DNA of 64,000 nt from Limnanthes douglasii subsp. nivea (taxonomy: Eukaryota > Streptophyta > Magnoliopsida > Brassicales > Limnanthaceae), in NCBI GenBank assembly GCA_036936605.1, contig JAUPFV010000005.1, positions 80,178,885-80,242,884 of the forward strand, read 5' to 3'. A program made the position numbers and the translations under genes. How positions within the stretch are numbered: the first letter of the stretch is position 1; each line of letters begins with the position of its first letter. The notes under the pieces were generated by a model. The model was not told the DNA's origin. It made no database searches and saw only the letters and a program-made list of their open reading frames with translations. This document shows, piece by piece, positions 33,162 through 45,726 of this stretch.

Positions 33162-33448
33162 CGTGCCAGATTTTGGTTTGGTTTGGTTTGGATGTATGGG
33201 AAGAATTCATCGATATGGTATAAAATCAGTGAACAACCCATCGAGATAAACACGAGCCTTTTTGTGATTTTACTATATACTCTTTTTTATTTTCTTTATA
33301 GCAACAAGTCTTTTTGTTTTTTGGTTTCATGTTTTTATTCGTAGACACAATGAGAGAAATTAATCATGGAATAAAACTTGTACGTTTCAGTCACATGTTT
33401 TTGACATTGTATATCTAGTTTTGTTTTAGTAATATTTTTTGGTGCAAG

Positions 33449-34712
33449 GTTGTCTAATTAGGGAACAAGAGTCGTCTAATCAATGAAGAATCCATCGAGA
33501 TAAACACAATATTGGACTAAGGCAATGCCACCTAAGAACACACCATCAATATGGGTGGTGTGTATTTAGAAAATTATTAGTTTTAGACTAGTAGAAGAGT
33601 GTGTATATATATTATTATCCTATTTTGACTATGAATTTTTATTCATCATGTAAGTGTTTATTTTGCGTATATAGAATGATTCATTATCCATTGGTGTTAA
33701 TTCTATGAATAAGGATAGGAATCTTATTTATTTTAAAATTTTCATGACGTGAAGAAAGACCATGCTTAATTTATAATTAATGAATCCACGCAAGCTACTC
33801 AATTCTACAAAAATAAATTTTGTCTAATTATCGAATATCGAGACACTTCTTTGATTATTAACTCTCGCATTCCTTACAATATGCCTTTTAATTGGAGGTA
33901 TAATATCATGGAATAATCCAAAACAAACACTGATTGCATCTTCCACTATGGCTTCCTAGCTTGTTGTGCATTTCGATACATCCAACTAGACATTTTGGTT
34001 ATAAAATTTTGTCACATGAATGCGTATCATGGAGGGAATATGTTGGCGTGGCGGAAGATCAGAAGAGAAAGCAACGATAAAACCCTAACCGTAGATTAGA
34101 TAAATAAGGAGACTCAGAGAAATAATTCTCAAAATTTAGTTAATCAAAGTCTAACGGAAAAATAAAGTATAGGATGCTTTATATAGCACTACCCAAAACC
34201 CGAATTCCAAATAAGGGAAATTAAAAAAATGTTTAAAAATAAAATAAATAAATAAAATTAACGCTAAAATATTAAAACTAGTTTTGAAGACTTTACAGGT
34301 CGAATTTGAGTATGAAACATTGTGACATTGTCAAGTTTTGAAATCTGACGGGTTCGTCGAAATATTCGATTTGAGTACTTGATTGTCCCAGTTCTGATAC
34401 CTGAGAGGGAAACCACTCTGTCCACAGTCTTCGCTACATCTATATATAAAGACTTTCTGTATATATTGTGAGAATAATTCAGCATTTCAGTATTCGAACA
34501 ATAACATGAGCTTGGTTAAGTGCACACATAGATATCAAGTTCTTGTATGTTATAGAGAAGGTTGGGAATCGTCTAATTAGTGGAGGGGACATCGAAACAA
34601 ACTCAATGTTGATACATTCTCTAAATAAGGCATTGGCACCCGAGGCTTTCATAGATCACACCATTAATATGAGTGTTGTTTATTTAGAGAATTATTAGTT
34701 TCGGTATGAGAA
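33449..34712 (+). repeat. Pair of diverged direct repeats about 1.1 kb apart (U3)
   Basis: Segments 33449-33600 and 34560-34712 share AAGGCA..GCACC, then ACACCAT(C/T)AATATG and TTTAGA(A/G)AATTATTAG in the same order with many differences. Equivalent pairs occur in all units where the region is kept (for example 27050 and 28180 in U2; 41450 and 42550 in U4). They flank the minus-strand promoter-like module, like old LTRs or a duplicated border, but no PBS or polypurine tract was found. Confidence 0.5.
33946..33993 (-). other. Minus-strand micro-ORF with promoter-like leader (U3)
   Basis: Fifteen codons (MSSWMYRNAQQARKP) then stop. Upstream on the minus strand lie a pyrimidine-rich leader with a telo-box (complement of AAACCCTAACC at 34079-34089) and a TATA box (CTATATAAAGC, complement of 34176-34186), about 180 bp from the ATG. 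That is a normal layout for a plant promoter and 5' UTR, though the ORF is far too short to be recognised. It could be the leftover first exon of a second gene. Confidence 0.4.
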
Positions 34713-37300
34713 TTTATAAGATATGTTTTATCTAAAGGACAATTTAAGAATAGTAGTGTATGATTATATTCCATATTATTCTAATATTATACACCGTAAT
34801 AGACCTATATCGTTGGTTGTTGCGATATTTTAATTATTTACGAATCTATATGCGGCTTATAATGCATTAAAAATGCTTCACTCCTATGTTGTCCATAACT
34901 ATGTACGAGATTGTTAACTTTATATATGTGGCGATAGAAATTAAGAACTATCATTTGTTGGATGCATCATATAGTAGCATATGATGATCAAAGTAGCAGA
35001 TTGTTACAATTTCTCTGATTGGATTGACCCTCACACGTTTATATTGATGCACTTTACTATTTTCAAAATTATTAAAATGAATGTAATCATATATCAAGTG
35101 ATTGAAAAATAGATGAAATATGCATAAGGAAGGTAATTGTATCGAAATGAGGTTTATTCTGAATACTATAAAGGATTAGATTAGAAATAAAAATCTTAAG
35201 TAAAACATAAAGTTTTGGTATTATTTTGAAAATAACAAAATAAGTTAGAGCTTATAGTCGGTGAAAATGAGAACTCAACAAATGTTTGTTTTCTTAGATT
35301 TAAAATTCAAAATCGAAATATTACATGTATATATATATATATATAATGTGCGTATTTGTTTGAAATACGCTGATTGAACTCAAAATAAATTAGAAGAGTT
35401 GCCTTGGATTTTTTTTTCAAGTGGGTGTGCCACTGAATTTTATAAGTTAGATTGTAAGAGACAATTTTAACTACTAAACTTCAGTTGTAATGAATTTATT
35501 TGTATACAATAAACCACAACAATAAAAAATATAAATGTTGTTTTCATTTTTCCAACAGGGTTTTGCAATGATATTAATATGTTGAGTGTACATTGTTTGG
35601 ACAATAGATTTATTATGTGATGAAGTTTCTTCGGTTTTGGCACTTTAAATTCCTGAGGTTATAAGTCAAATTGTGAACAATTGATCCCTCAAATTCAAAA
35701 ACCTCTTTTATCCATCGACGGACATTTTTAGCAATACATTTCTTCTTCATCTTATGCTAAAGAACTTCGTTAAAAATCATGTTTTACATTGAATATTTTA
35801 TTCTTCATCATAAAATTATATCATTTATGTTTTGTTCTTCTCACTTTTGCTTTCAAATCAAAAAAGCTAAAACACAAAATAACTTCTTGAATAAACTTAA
35901 GCCATGTTTATTTTAAAATATATGTACAAAACACTTCTCACTTTAAGTATCATAACTCTGTCAATATCCTATTGCCATTGACTAAATATTTATATTTCAT
36001 TTTTTGCATTTACGGAACATATAATATATTTGTTCTTTTACAACTGATAAATAGTAAGTCAAAATTTCTCGTTAATTTCTCTGTGTTTTAATTTGTTCAC
36101 CGTTTTTACTTTTCCTCCTTTCAATTATCTCGAATATAAATTTAGACACATATTCGACCGTAATATACATACAGACACATATAGCCGATAATAACATATA
36201 ATCCATAATAAGCATCGTACTTTATTGTATTGACTTTTATTTTAATAAAAATACTCACCACAACAATAATTTATTCCTTAATAAAACTAATGTTTTCATC
36301 TTATTTTTTACGGATGGAATCACAAGCATAGCGGATCATTTTTAGACAACATAACAATATCTTTTTAGAAGTAGTCTAGTTGTTGTTACGAACCATTTTT
36401 CCTCCTTTCTGTTTTTCATGTTTAATTTCAATTGCAGTCATGATATTAATGAGTGTCATTTTAACTTCGCTCGTTTGTGATTCTTCGCGTGACGAAATTA
36501 TAAGATAATTGTTCGTATTTGAACATTTTTTGAGATTACTGTTGACGAAATGATAAGATAATTGTTCAACTTTTTTGAGATTACTACTTTTACGTGCACG
36601 AGCTTATCAATTGCGTTTTTTATCTGATCATATATTTGGGGATATAAGTGATTTTCGGTCAACAAAATTCATAATCAAAATGCTAAGATATAAAAAATAT
36701 TTTATAATTTTTTTATATGGTTGTTATGTTTTTTTTTATATATTTCTAGCGGCCGAACTGTGTTGGTGAATAAGTTGAAGAAATGGTCCAAAATGATATT
36801 TATTATGTGTTTGTTTCATTTGTTTTTTTTAACTTCTCCGACATTGGTTCATAGATGCAATGAATTTCGATGTCATTACCAACACTGTCCACTTGTATTT
36901 CTAAAAGTGAAAATGGTAACAGTCAAATAAAACTTGGGTTAAAATTAGGATGCATATTTTTTTATATACGAACATATACGCAAGTTAATATTTTTTTAAC
37001 TGAACAATAGAACAAACCAAAATTTGTAGTTAAGTAACATCGAAATCCAAACACGATAAAAAATAACCACGTACAAAAATTAAAATATAAAGAAAAACTG
37101 CTCCATCAAAATCAAAATACAATAAAAAATAACTTTTTTTAATGTATAGTTGATATTATTAAATAATAGTTATAGGCATGTGTGTACATATGATAAATTA
37201 ATATTTGTTGATAAAATAAACTAAGTAAAGAAAACGGTAGCGGAAGGAAGAGACACCAAAAATTCGGAATCGTTTGAATTTGATTTAGCGGGAGAAAACT

Positions 37301-37307
37301 TATAAAA
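37301..37307 (+). promoter_or_regulatory. TATA box of the U3 gene
   Basis: TATAAAA is placed so that transcription would start near 37330. This excludes the in-frame ATG at 37319 and makes the ATG at 37445 the likely start. Copies lie at 45583 (U4), 53889 (U5) and 62220 (U6). Confidence 0.7.
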
Positions 37308-37444
37308 CCCCATTAACAATGGGGATTAAAGGACCCGCAGTCTACTCAATCTCCTACAAGCAGAATCTCATTAACAAAGAAAGAAGATTTGTCTTCTCTT
37401 TCCGCAAGCATTTTTTCTTTAGCAGTCGAGTACCAAAAGAAATA

Positions 37445-40400
37445 ATGTCGGGGGAAAATGTTAGGAAGACTAGAAGACGCAACAATCCAGGTGTTCGTGT
37501 AGTTGGAAGTAGGGTATACGATTCCGAGAACGGTAAAACATGCCATCAGGTATCGTGAAAAATTTGAAATTGGAATATGCTTATCTTATCTGTTTCGTTT
37601 ACGATGGATTGATTGATTCGATGGTGATGGTGAAGGTAAAAAGAATTGAAATGAAAATTTGCTGTCAGCCATAGTTGTTTTTATACTTGTTGTTGAATGA
37701 ATTGCATATGGTTTTTTAGATTCATCATACAGAGAAGGGTTTCCATTCTAGTGTGGCTGCGAAATCTTTATCCACATGGATAATTATAATATACTATACC
37801 TTCATATCTTAAGGTTGAGTTTGGGTTAAAAGAAACATTTATTTAATATAAACTATGAAACCTGTCCAACACTTTTTTGGGTCAGTAACCACATGGCTCT
37901 TTTATATACATAAATTTGGTATTTCAAAAATTATTGAATCTGGTGTATATGTTTTATGCCAATAACCAATAAGTTTAAATTGTCTTGTCAAAATATAAAG
38001 TCCTAGCATAAATTCCGAACCAGAGAAGAGTAGCATTGATTTTTCTATATTCAGTTTAGGGTTCAAGACTTTATCCCATTGATGTTAATGGAGTCGGTTG
38101 ATGTGGGATAAAAACCTTAATTCTCAAGTTTTACTTGCATTATGGTGTGTATTTTTTGATTTAATTATTTTGATTACAACCATATTTTGTTATATTTATC
38201 TATATAAATTTAATAACTTGTCAATTTTATTTATTGGTTTTTCTTTTCTTATTTAAACCATGTGACGCAGTGCCGGCAGAAGACGATGGATTTTGTTGCA
38301 TTGTGCAAGAATCTTATAGAGAATAAGCGTTGTGTTATTAGCTATTGTCACAAATGTTTGCACAACAGGTTAGGCAATGAATGACACTTCTCTTCGCTTG
38401 TAGTTGTAGTTATCATTCATTAGTTTTCACCTTAATTAATTAGCTGTTCTGACTTCCAAGCGAACTCAGATATGGGGAGAACGCGGAAGAAGTGTCGGTG
38501 TTGGAAGGTTCGATCTGCCCTAGATGCAAAGGGATCTGCAATTGCAGCGTTTGCATGTAGGTATTTTGGATATATATTATTTTACTTGTAACACACAGAG
38601 TGAGGCTAATGGTGCATGATCATATTGTGCTTTTCAGGAAAAAACGAGGCTGCAAACCTACTGGCATAATGGTCCACACTGCAAAGAGGACCGGATATTC
38701 TTCAGTCTCTGATCTGCTCCATGTCACTAATCTCGAGAGTTCATCTGACGAGATCGGCCAACATTTAAAGGAGTCCTCTACCAACAAGGTTTATATTCAT
38801 TCAGTTTTGTTTCATCTTTTTTTACCAAAATTTAAGTTTGATGGATATGAAATTTTCCATCTTTTGAAAGTTTCATGAGATTTATTAGAATTTTTAAAGC
38901 GCAACTGAGATAATGATTTCGTGGTATAACATAACTATTTTGGTTAATTTGTAGAACTCCAAGAGGAAGCCACCCATAGAAATTCTCAACTGCAGCAGCA
39001 GTGTCGACCATGCTACTCAGAATTATGCTGAGGCCAGTGATATCACTAGGAAAAAACTGAAAAGGAAAGGGAAAGATAGAACTGATGTGGAAGAGAATAA
39101 AAGTAAGTTAAAAAAGATCCCATTAGATGGTTCTCGGGCTGACGACGCTGGTGCCGATGGTGGACAAGGTTCGCGCAAAAAAAAGATTGATGTCTTAAAA
39201 GAAGTCTCCGACCTTCAATCAAACAGTGCAGAGCATGAAAATGAAAGTGATGTTACCAAAGTAAAGGCAGCTAAGAGGTCTCGCAAACTTCACAACAAAG
39301 AGCCTGTTGCTGAACTTCAACTTCCTAAGCTCGCAATCTTAGAGACCGTTGCCGGTGTTAAATTACCTATAGAGGATGTGGGAAACGCATTGCAGCTCTT
39401 AGAATTTTGCGGAGCTTTTGGAAATGTAAGTTTGAATCTCTTCTCATCCACCAATCCATTGCATAAAATTAATGTGCAATAATGTCTAAATCAAAGAGTT
39501 TGATAGTTTTCCTGTAAACCTTAACCTTGTTTTATTTATACTGTCCATGTCATGTAACTAGGTACTTGACATGAAGGAAGGGCAAGCTAAATCTATAATT
39601 ACTGAATTGGCACGGCCGAGACATAGCCAAGAAGAACAATCTTCTCCCATTGTCCAAATTCTTATCCAACTATTGACACTGATACACGAAGATAAAGGAG
39701 AGAAGTATGCATTCAACTTTTGATTATATATATGTTCCTAAATCTGTTTCTCATTATGTCATTTTGCTAATGTCCTTTTCTTATAATGTGGTTTAGGTCC
39801 TCATCATTCAGTCCAAATGAAAAAGATGGTTCTTGGATGCTAGCTCTGGGAAAATGCATTGCTGAATCTCAATGTAAACTGGAAGACTTCCCCACGGATT
39901 GTTTTAACCTAGGTGTCAATGAATATTACAAGTTGGAAAGTTCAAGGAAACTTAAACTTCTAAACTTTATATGTGATGAGTCTCTTTGTACAAAGTAAGT
40001 AAAAATAGTCGACGGATCCAATCGTTACTTTTATTTGCCTTCGGAAGTTTGGAGTCTCTGGAGTTTCAAACATATATTTTTTGTTCTGAAACTGTAATAT
40101 ATATAGGGTTATGCGGGATTGTATTGCCGATCAAAATTCAAAATTCGTTGCACAACAAAAAGAAGAAAAAAAGGAAGCAGCTGCAGCAAAAAAGAAGGTA
40201 GCCATTCACATTGAATTCTTTCAACAAATATTTAGTACTTTCGTTCATTTCCATCTTATTTATATGTTTATATTTTTATGTAGGAAAAATATCTGAAACA
40301 AAAGCTAAGGGATGAGATTGCCAACGCTATTCTAAAGAAAGAAGGGGTTCCATTATCAATTGCAGAGCACGACGCACTTGTTTCGCATGTAAAAGCGGAA

Positions 40401-41239
40401 GCAGAAGCAATCCATGTTGAGAGAATTAACAACACTAACACTATCAAAAGTATGTTTGAATTTTTTAATTCCGACCGCCATACATTTACTCGATATCAAA
40501 ATCTTATCAAACATATTCAACTTCAAATATATTTAATCAAATTAGTTCTAAAACAAATTTTGGGTTATGATTTTTTAACTGTAGAGAGCCATAGAGCAGA
40601 CGGTGTCAGAACGGAACCTATTGCGGTGGAAGCTAATGGTAACGCTTTGTGGGAACTAGAAGGCTATTCTGTAAAACCAAATATTATATATCAAGGTAAG
40701 GATGTATATTTTATTATATATTGTTACCTGATATGATTCAAAACTGTAAAAATATATTATGTTATGTGATGTTCATATTATGATTTGAGGCCTATATGTA
40801 TTTTATATTGTCACCTTATATACGATGCTTTTAGGCTATATATCAAGATAAGGCTAATATATCTTGTTATATAGTGTGGTATATTACATAATTTAATGTT
40901 AAATTTATGCATTTGTCTTTTCTAATTTTATAGATAGAGGTGCCACGTCTGATGGATTTTTGGGTCTGATGGATTTTTGGGCGATAAGTGGTTTTTGTTT
41001 GAAGCAGACCAATGGCATGAACTCGAAAATTATGTATCCAATGCAAGGTCAATTTATAATTATATATTATAATCAATATTTTTTACTTTTCTTTTTTCAT
41101 AAAAATTAATGTTATTTTATTTTGCTTGTCAGAAAACAAAGAAAACATTGACGTGCCAGATTTTGGTCTGGTTTGGTTTGGATGTATGGGAAGAATTCAT
41201 CGATATGGTATAAAATCAGTGAACAACCCATCGAGATAA
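37445..41239 (+). CDS. CDCA7-like zf-4CXXC_R1 / DDT-domain protein, U3, frameshifted C-terminus
   Basis: Twelve exons with GT-AG introns: 37445-37549, 38271-38368, 38470-38556, 38638-38788, 38955-39425, 39562-39704, 39797-39994, 40107-40197, 40284-40449, 40585-40695, 40934-41047, 41133-41239. The zinc finger (residues 33-124) has C33-C36, C61-C64, C84-C87 and C93-C96, then KPTGIMVHTAKRTGYSSVSD, the signature of the monoamine-oxidase-A repressor R1 / CDCA7 family. A basic nuclear-signal-like RKKLKRKGK follows (179-187). Next is a DDT-like region (about 268-352, LPKLAILETVAGVKLPIEDV and LEFCGAF) and a charged helical tail. Family members act in the nucleus on chromatin, CDCA7 with HELLS/DDM1; the role of the DDT class is not firmly known. 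Position 82 is Ser where the family has Trp. A 17-bp duplication (40948-40981) shifts the frame after residue 551, giving 613 residues instead of 578. Confidence 0.85.
40948..40981 (+). repeat. 17-bp tandem duplication in exon 11 (U3)
   Basis: TCTGATGGATTTTTGGG occurs twice in a row. U2, which diverged earlier, and U5 have one copy. The extra 17 bp is not a multiple of three and shifts the frame. Confidence 0.97.
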
Positions 41240-44200
41240 ACACGAACCTTTTGTGATTTTACTATATACTCTTTTTTATTTTCTTTATAGCAACAAGTCT
41301 TTTTGTTTTTTGGTTTCTTGTTTTTATTCGTAGACACAATGAGAGAAATTAATCGTGGAATAAAACTTGTACGTTTCAGTCACATGTTTTTGACATTGTA
41401 TATCTAGTTTTGTTTTAGTAATATTTTTTGGTGCAAGGTTGTTTGATTAGGGAAGAAGAGTCGTCTAATCAATGAATACTCCATCGAGATAAACACAATA
41501 TTGGACTAAGGCAATGCCACCTAAGAACACACCATCAATATGGGTGGTGTGTATTTAGAAAATTATTAGTTTTAGACTAGTAGAAGAGTGTATATATATA
41601 GTATTATCCTATTTTGACTATGAATTTTTATTCATCATGTAAGTGTTTATTTTGCGTATATAGAATGATTCATTATCCATTGGTGTTAATTCTATGAATA
41701 CGGATAGGAATCTTATTTATTTTAAAATTTTCATGACGTGAAGAAAGACCATGCTTAATTTATAATTAATGAATCCACGCAAGCTACTCAATTCTACAAA
41801 AATAAATTTTGTCTAATTACCAAATATCGAGACACTTCTTTGATTATTAACTCTCGTATTCCTTACGATATTCCTTTTTATTGGAGGTATAATATCATTG
41901 AATAATCCAAAACAAACACTGATTGCATCTTCCACTATGGCTTCCTAGCTTGTTGTGCATTTCGAGACATCCAACTAGACATTTTGGCTATAAAATTTTG
42001 TCACATGAATGCGTATCATGGAGGGAATATGTTGGCGTGGCAGAAGATTAGAAGAGAAGCAACGATAAAACCCTAACCCTAGATTAGAGAAATAAGGAGA
42101 CTCGGAGAAATAATTCCCAAAATTTAGTTAATCAAAGTCTAACTGAAAAATAAAGTATAGGATGCTTTATATAGCACTACCCAAAACCCGAATTCCAAAT
42201 AAGGGAAATTAAAAAAATGTTTAAAAATAAAATAAATAAATAAAATTAACGCTAAAATATTAAAACTAGTTTTTGAAGACTTTACAGGTCGAATTTGAGT
42301 ATGAAACTTTGTGACATTGTCAAGTTTTGAAATCTGACGGGTTCGTCGAAATATTCGATTTGAGTACTTGATTGTCCCAATTCTGATACCTGAGAGGGAA
42401 ACCACTCTGTCCGCAGTCTTCGCTACATCTATATATAAAGACTTTCTGTATATATTGTGAGAATAATTCAGCATTTCAGTATTCGAACAATAACATGAGC
42501 TTGGTTAAGTGCACACATAGATATCAAGTTCTTGTATGTTATAGAGAAGGTTGGGAATCGTCTAATTAGTGGAGGGGACATCGAAACAAACTCAATGTTG
42601 ATACATTCTCTAAATAAGGCATTGGCACCCGATGCTTTCATAGATCACACCATTAATATGAGTGTTGTTTATTTAGAGAATTATTAGTTTCGGTAGGAGA
42701 ATTTATAAGATATGTTTTATATAAAGGAGAATTTAAGAATAGTAGTGTATGATTATATTCCATATTATTCTAATATTATACACCGTAATAGACCTATGTC
42801 GTTGGTTGTTGCGATATTTTAATTATTTACGAATCTATATGCGGCTTATAATGCATTAAAAATGCTTCACTCCTATGTTGTCCATAACTATGTAAGAGAT
42901 TGTTAACTTTATATATGTGGCGATAGAAATTAAGAACTATCATTTGTTGGATGCATCATATAGTAACATATGATGACTGATTGGATTGACCCTCACACGT
43001 TTATATTGATGCACTTTACTATTTTCAAAATTATGAAAATGAATGTAATCGTATATCAAGTGATTGAAAAATAGATGAAATATGCATAAGGAAGGTAATT
43101 GTATCGAAGTGAGGTTTATTGTGAATACTATAAAGGATTAGATTAGAAATAAAAATCTTAAGTAAAACATAAAGTTTTGGTATTATTTTGAAAATAACAA
43201 AATAAGTTAGAGCTTATAGTCGGTAAAAATGAGAACTCAACAAATGTCTGTTTTCTTAGATTTAAAATTCAAAATCGAAATATTACATGTATATATATAA
43301 TGTGTGTATTTGTTTGAAATACGCTGATGAACCTCAAAATAAATTAAAAGAGTTGCCTTGGATTTTTTTTCAAGTGGGTGTGCCACTGAATTTTATAAGT
43401 TAGATTGTAAGAGACAATTTTAACTACTAAACTTCAGTTGTAATGAATTTATTTGTATACAATAAACCACAACAATAAAAAATATAAATGTTGTTTTCAT
43501 TTTTCCAATAGGGTTTTGAAATGATATTAATATGTTGAGTGTACATTGTTTGGACAATAAATTTATTATGTGATGAAGTTTCTTCGGTTTTGGCGCTTTA
43601 AATTCCTGAGGTAAGTCAAATTGTGAACAATTGATCCCTCAAATTCAAAAACCTCTTTTATCCATCGACGGACATTTTTAGCAATACATTTCTTCTTCAT
43701 CTTATGCTAAAGAACTTCGTTAAAGATCATGTTTTACATTGAATATTTTATTCTTCATCATAAAATTATATCATTTATGTTTTGTTCTTCTCACTTTTGC
43801 TTTCAAATCAAAAAAGCTAAAACACAAAATAACTTCTTGAATAAACTTAAGCCATGTTTATTTTAAAATATATGTACAAAACACTTCTCGCTTTAAGTAT
43901 CATAACTCTGTCAATATCCTATTGCCATTGACTAAATATTTAAATGAAGACAGGAGCGAGAATGTACTATTAATCAAATTATATCACTCTAAGGCTAACC
44001 TATTTGTCCCTCAAAAAAGCCTCTCCATATATAATACATAATATTTCAAACCTTTGAATGAAAAACGATTTTATTATTTGATAATAAATAATTATTACGA
44101 GAATGAGTAAATATAATTTTAACTTCATTAATAGATGATTCATTAGTATATACTTTCAACATGTTGTTACATTAGTATCGACTTCGAATAAATGTACTGC

Positions 44201-45582
44201 CCTTTGATTAGACAGGATTTTCCGAGTTGTATGCTTAACGTGATCCAAATTTAGATAATAAATTTGTGCGAACTATATTTCATTTTTTGCATTTACGGAA
44301 CATATAATATATTTGTTCTTTTACAACTGATAAATAGTAAGTCAAAATTTCTCGTTAATTTCTCTGTGTTTTAATTTGTTCACCGTTTTTACTTTTCCTC
44401 CTTTCAATTATCTCGAATATAAATTTAGACACATATTCGACCGTAATATACATACAGACACATATAGCCGATAATAACATATAATCCATAATAAGCATCG
44501 TACTTTATTGTATTGACTTTTATTTTAATAAAAATACTCACCACAACAATAATTTATTCCTTAATAAAACTAATGTTTTCATCTTATTTTTTACGGATGG
44601 AATCACAAGCATAGCGGATCATTTTTAGACAACATAACAATATCTTTTTAGAAGTAGTCTAGTTGTTGTTACGAACCATTTTTCCTCCTTTCTGTTTTTC
44701 ATGTTTAATTTCAATTGCAGTCATGATATTAATGAGTGTCATTTTAACTTCGCTCGTTTGTGATTCTTCTCGTGACGAAATTATAAGATAATTGTTCGTA
44801 TTTGAACATTTTTTGAGATTACTGTTGACGAAATGATAAGATAATTGTTCAACTTTTTTGAGATTACTACTTTTACGTGCACGAGCTTATCAATTGCGTT
44901 TTTTATCTGATCATATATTTGGGGATATAAGTGATTTTCGGTCAACAAAATTCATAATCAAAATGCTAAGATATAAAAAATATTTTATAATTTTTTTATA
45001 TGGTTGTTATGTTTTTTTTTATATATTTCTAGCGGCCGAACTGTGTTGGTGAATAAGTTGAAGAAATGGTCCAAAATGATATTTATTATGTGTTTGTTTC
45101 ATTTGTTTTTTTTAACTTCTCCGACATTGGTTCATAGATGCAATGAATTTCGATGTCATTACCAACACTGTCCACTTGTATTTCTAAAAGTGAAAATGGT
45201 AACAGTCAAATAAAACTTGGGTTAAAATTAGAATGCATATTTTTTTTATATACGAACATGTACGCAAGTTAATATTTTTTTAACCGAACAATAGAACAAA
45301 CCAAAATTTGTAGTTAAGTAACATCGAAATCCAAACACGATAAAAAATAACCACGTACAAAAATTAAAATATAAAGAAAAACTGCTCCATCAAAATCAAA
45401 ATACAATAAAAAATAACTTTTTTTATGTATAGTTGATATTATTAAATAATAGTTATATGCATGTGTGTACATATGATAAATTAATATTTGTTGATAAAAT
45501 AAACAAGTAAAGAAAACGGTAGCGGAAGGAAGAGACACCAAAAATTCGGAATCGTTTGAATTTGATTTAGCGGGAGAAAACT
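41240..45582 (+). other. Post-gene region of U3 and spacer of U4
   Basis: Noncoding. It includes the diverged direct repeats (from about 41450 and 42550), the minus-strand micro-ORF 41935-41982 with TATA at 42164-42174, the 333 bp missing from U3 (within 43950-44280), and a private deletion of about 25 bp near 42976. The minus-strand open frame at 42139-42474 lies within the promoter-like module and has no known motif. Confidence 0.7.
41935..41982 (-). other. Minus-strand micro-ORF of U4
   Basis: MSSWMSRNAQQARKP and stop. Leader telo-box is at 42067-42080 (AAACCCTAACCCTA on plus) and TATA box at 42164-42174 (complement). Confidence 0.38.
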
Positions 45583-45589
45583 TATAAAA
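45583..45589 (+). promoter_or_regulatory. TATA box of the U4 gene
   Basis: TATAAAA, 144 bp before the ATG at 45727, the same spacing as in U3. Confidence 0.7.
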
Positions 45590-45726
45590 CCCCATTAACA
45601 ATGGGGATTAAAGGACCCGCAGTCTACTCAATCTCCTACAAGCAGAATCTCATTAACAAAGAAAGAAGATTTGTCTTCTCTTTCCGCAAGCATTTTTTCT
45701 TTAGCAGTCGAGTACCAAAAGAAATA

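Larger units (their letters stand above)
33390..37300 (+). other. U3 spacer
   Basis: Same sequence as the U4-U6 spacers but with a private 333-bp deletion at about 35989. It holds the diverged direct repeats (33449-33600 and 34560-34712) and the minus-strand module (33946-34186). The small open frames at 34264-34485 (minus) and 36575-36930 (plus) recur in other units only because the DNA does, and show no motif. Confidence 0.75.

Noticed and set aside
36575..36930. Open frames of 64 and 69 codons repeated in each unit upstream of the gene
   Set aside because: They recur only because the whole spacer is duplicated. They are hydrophobic AT-rich translations with no motif, and the counterpart in U2 is not preserved.
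38551..38556. Met97 after the last CxxC read as loss of a conserved Arg
   Set aside because: Plant members of the family often have Met at this place, as far as I recall, so it is probably normal.
42139..42474. Minus-strand 111-codon frame, also in U3, U5 and U6, as a possible gene
   Set aside because: It overlaps the TATA box of the minus-strand module and changes length freely between units (67 to 115 codons). It has no recognisable domain.
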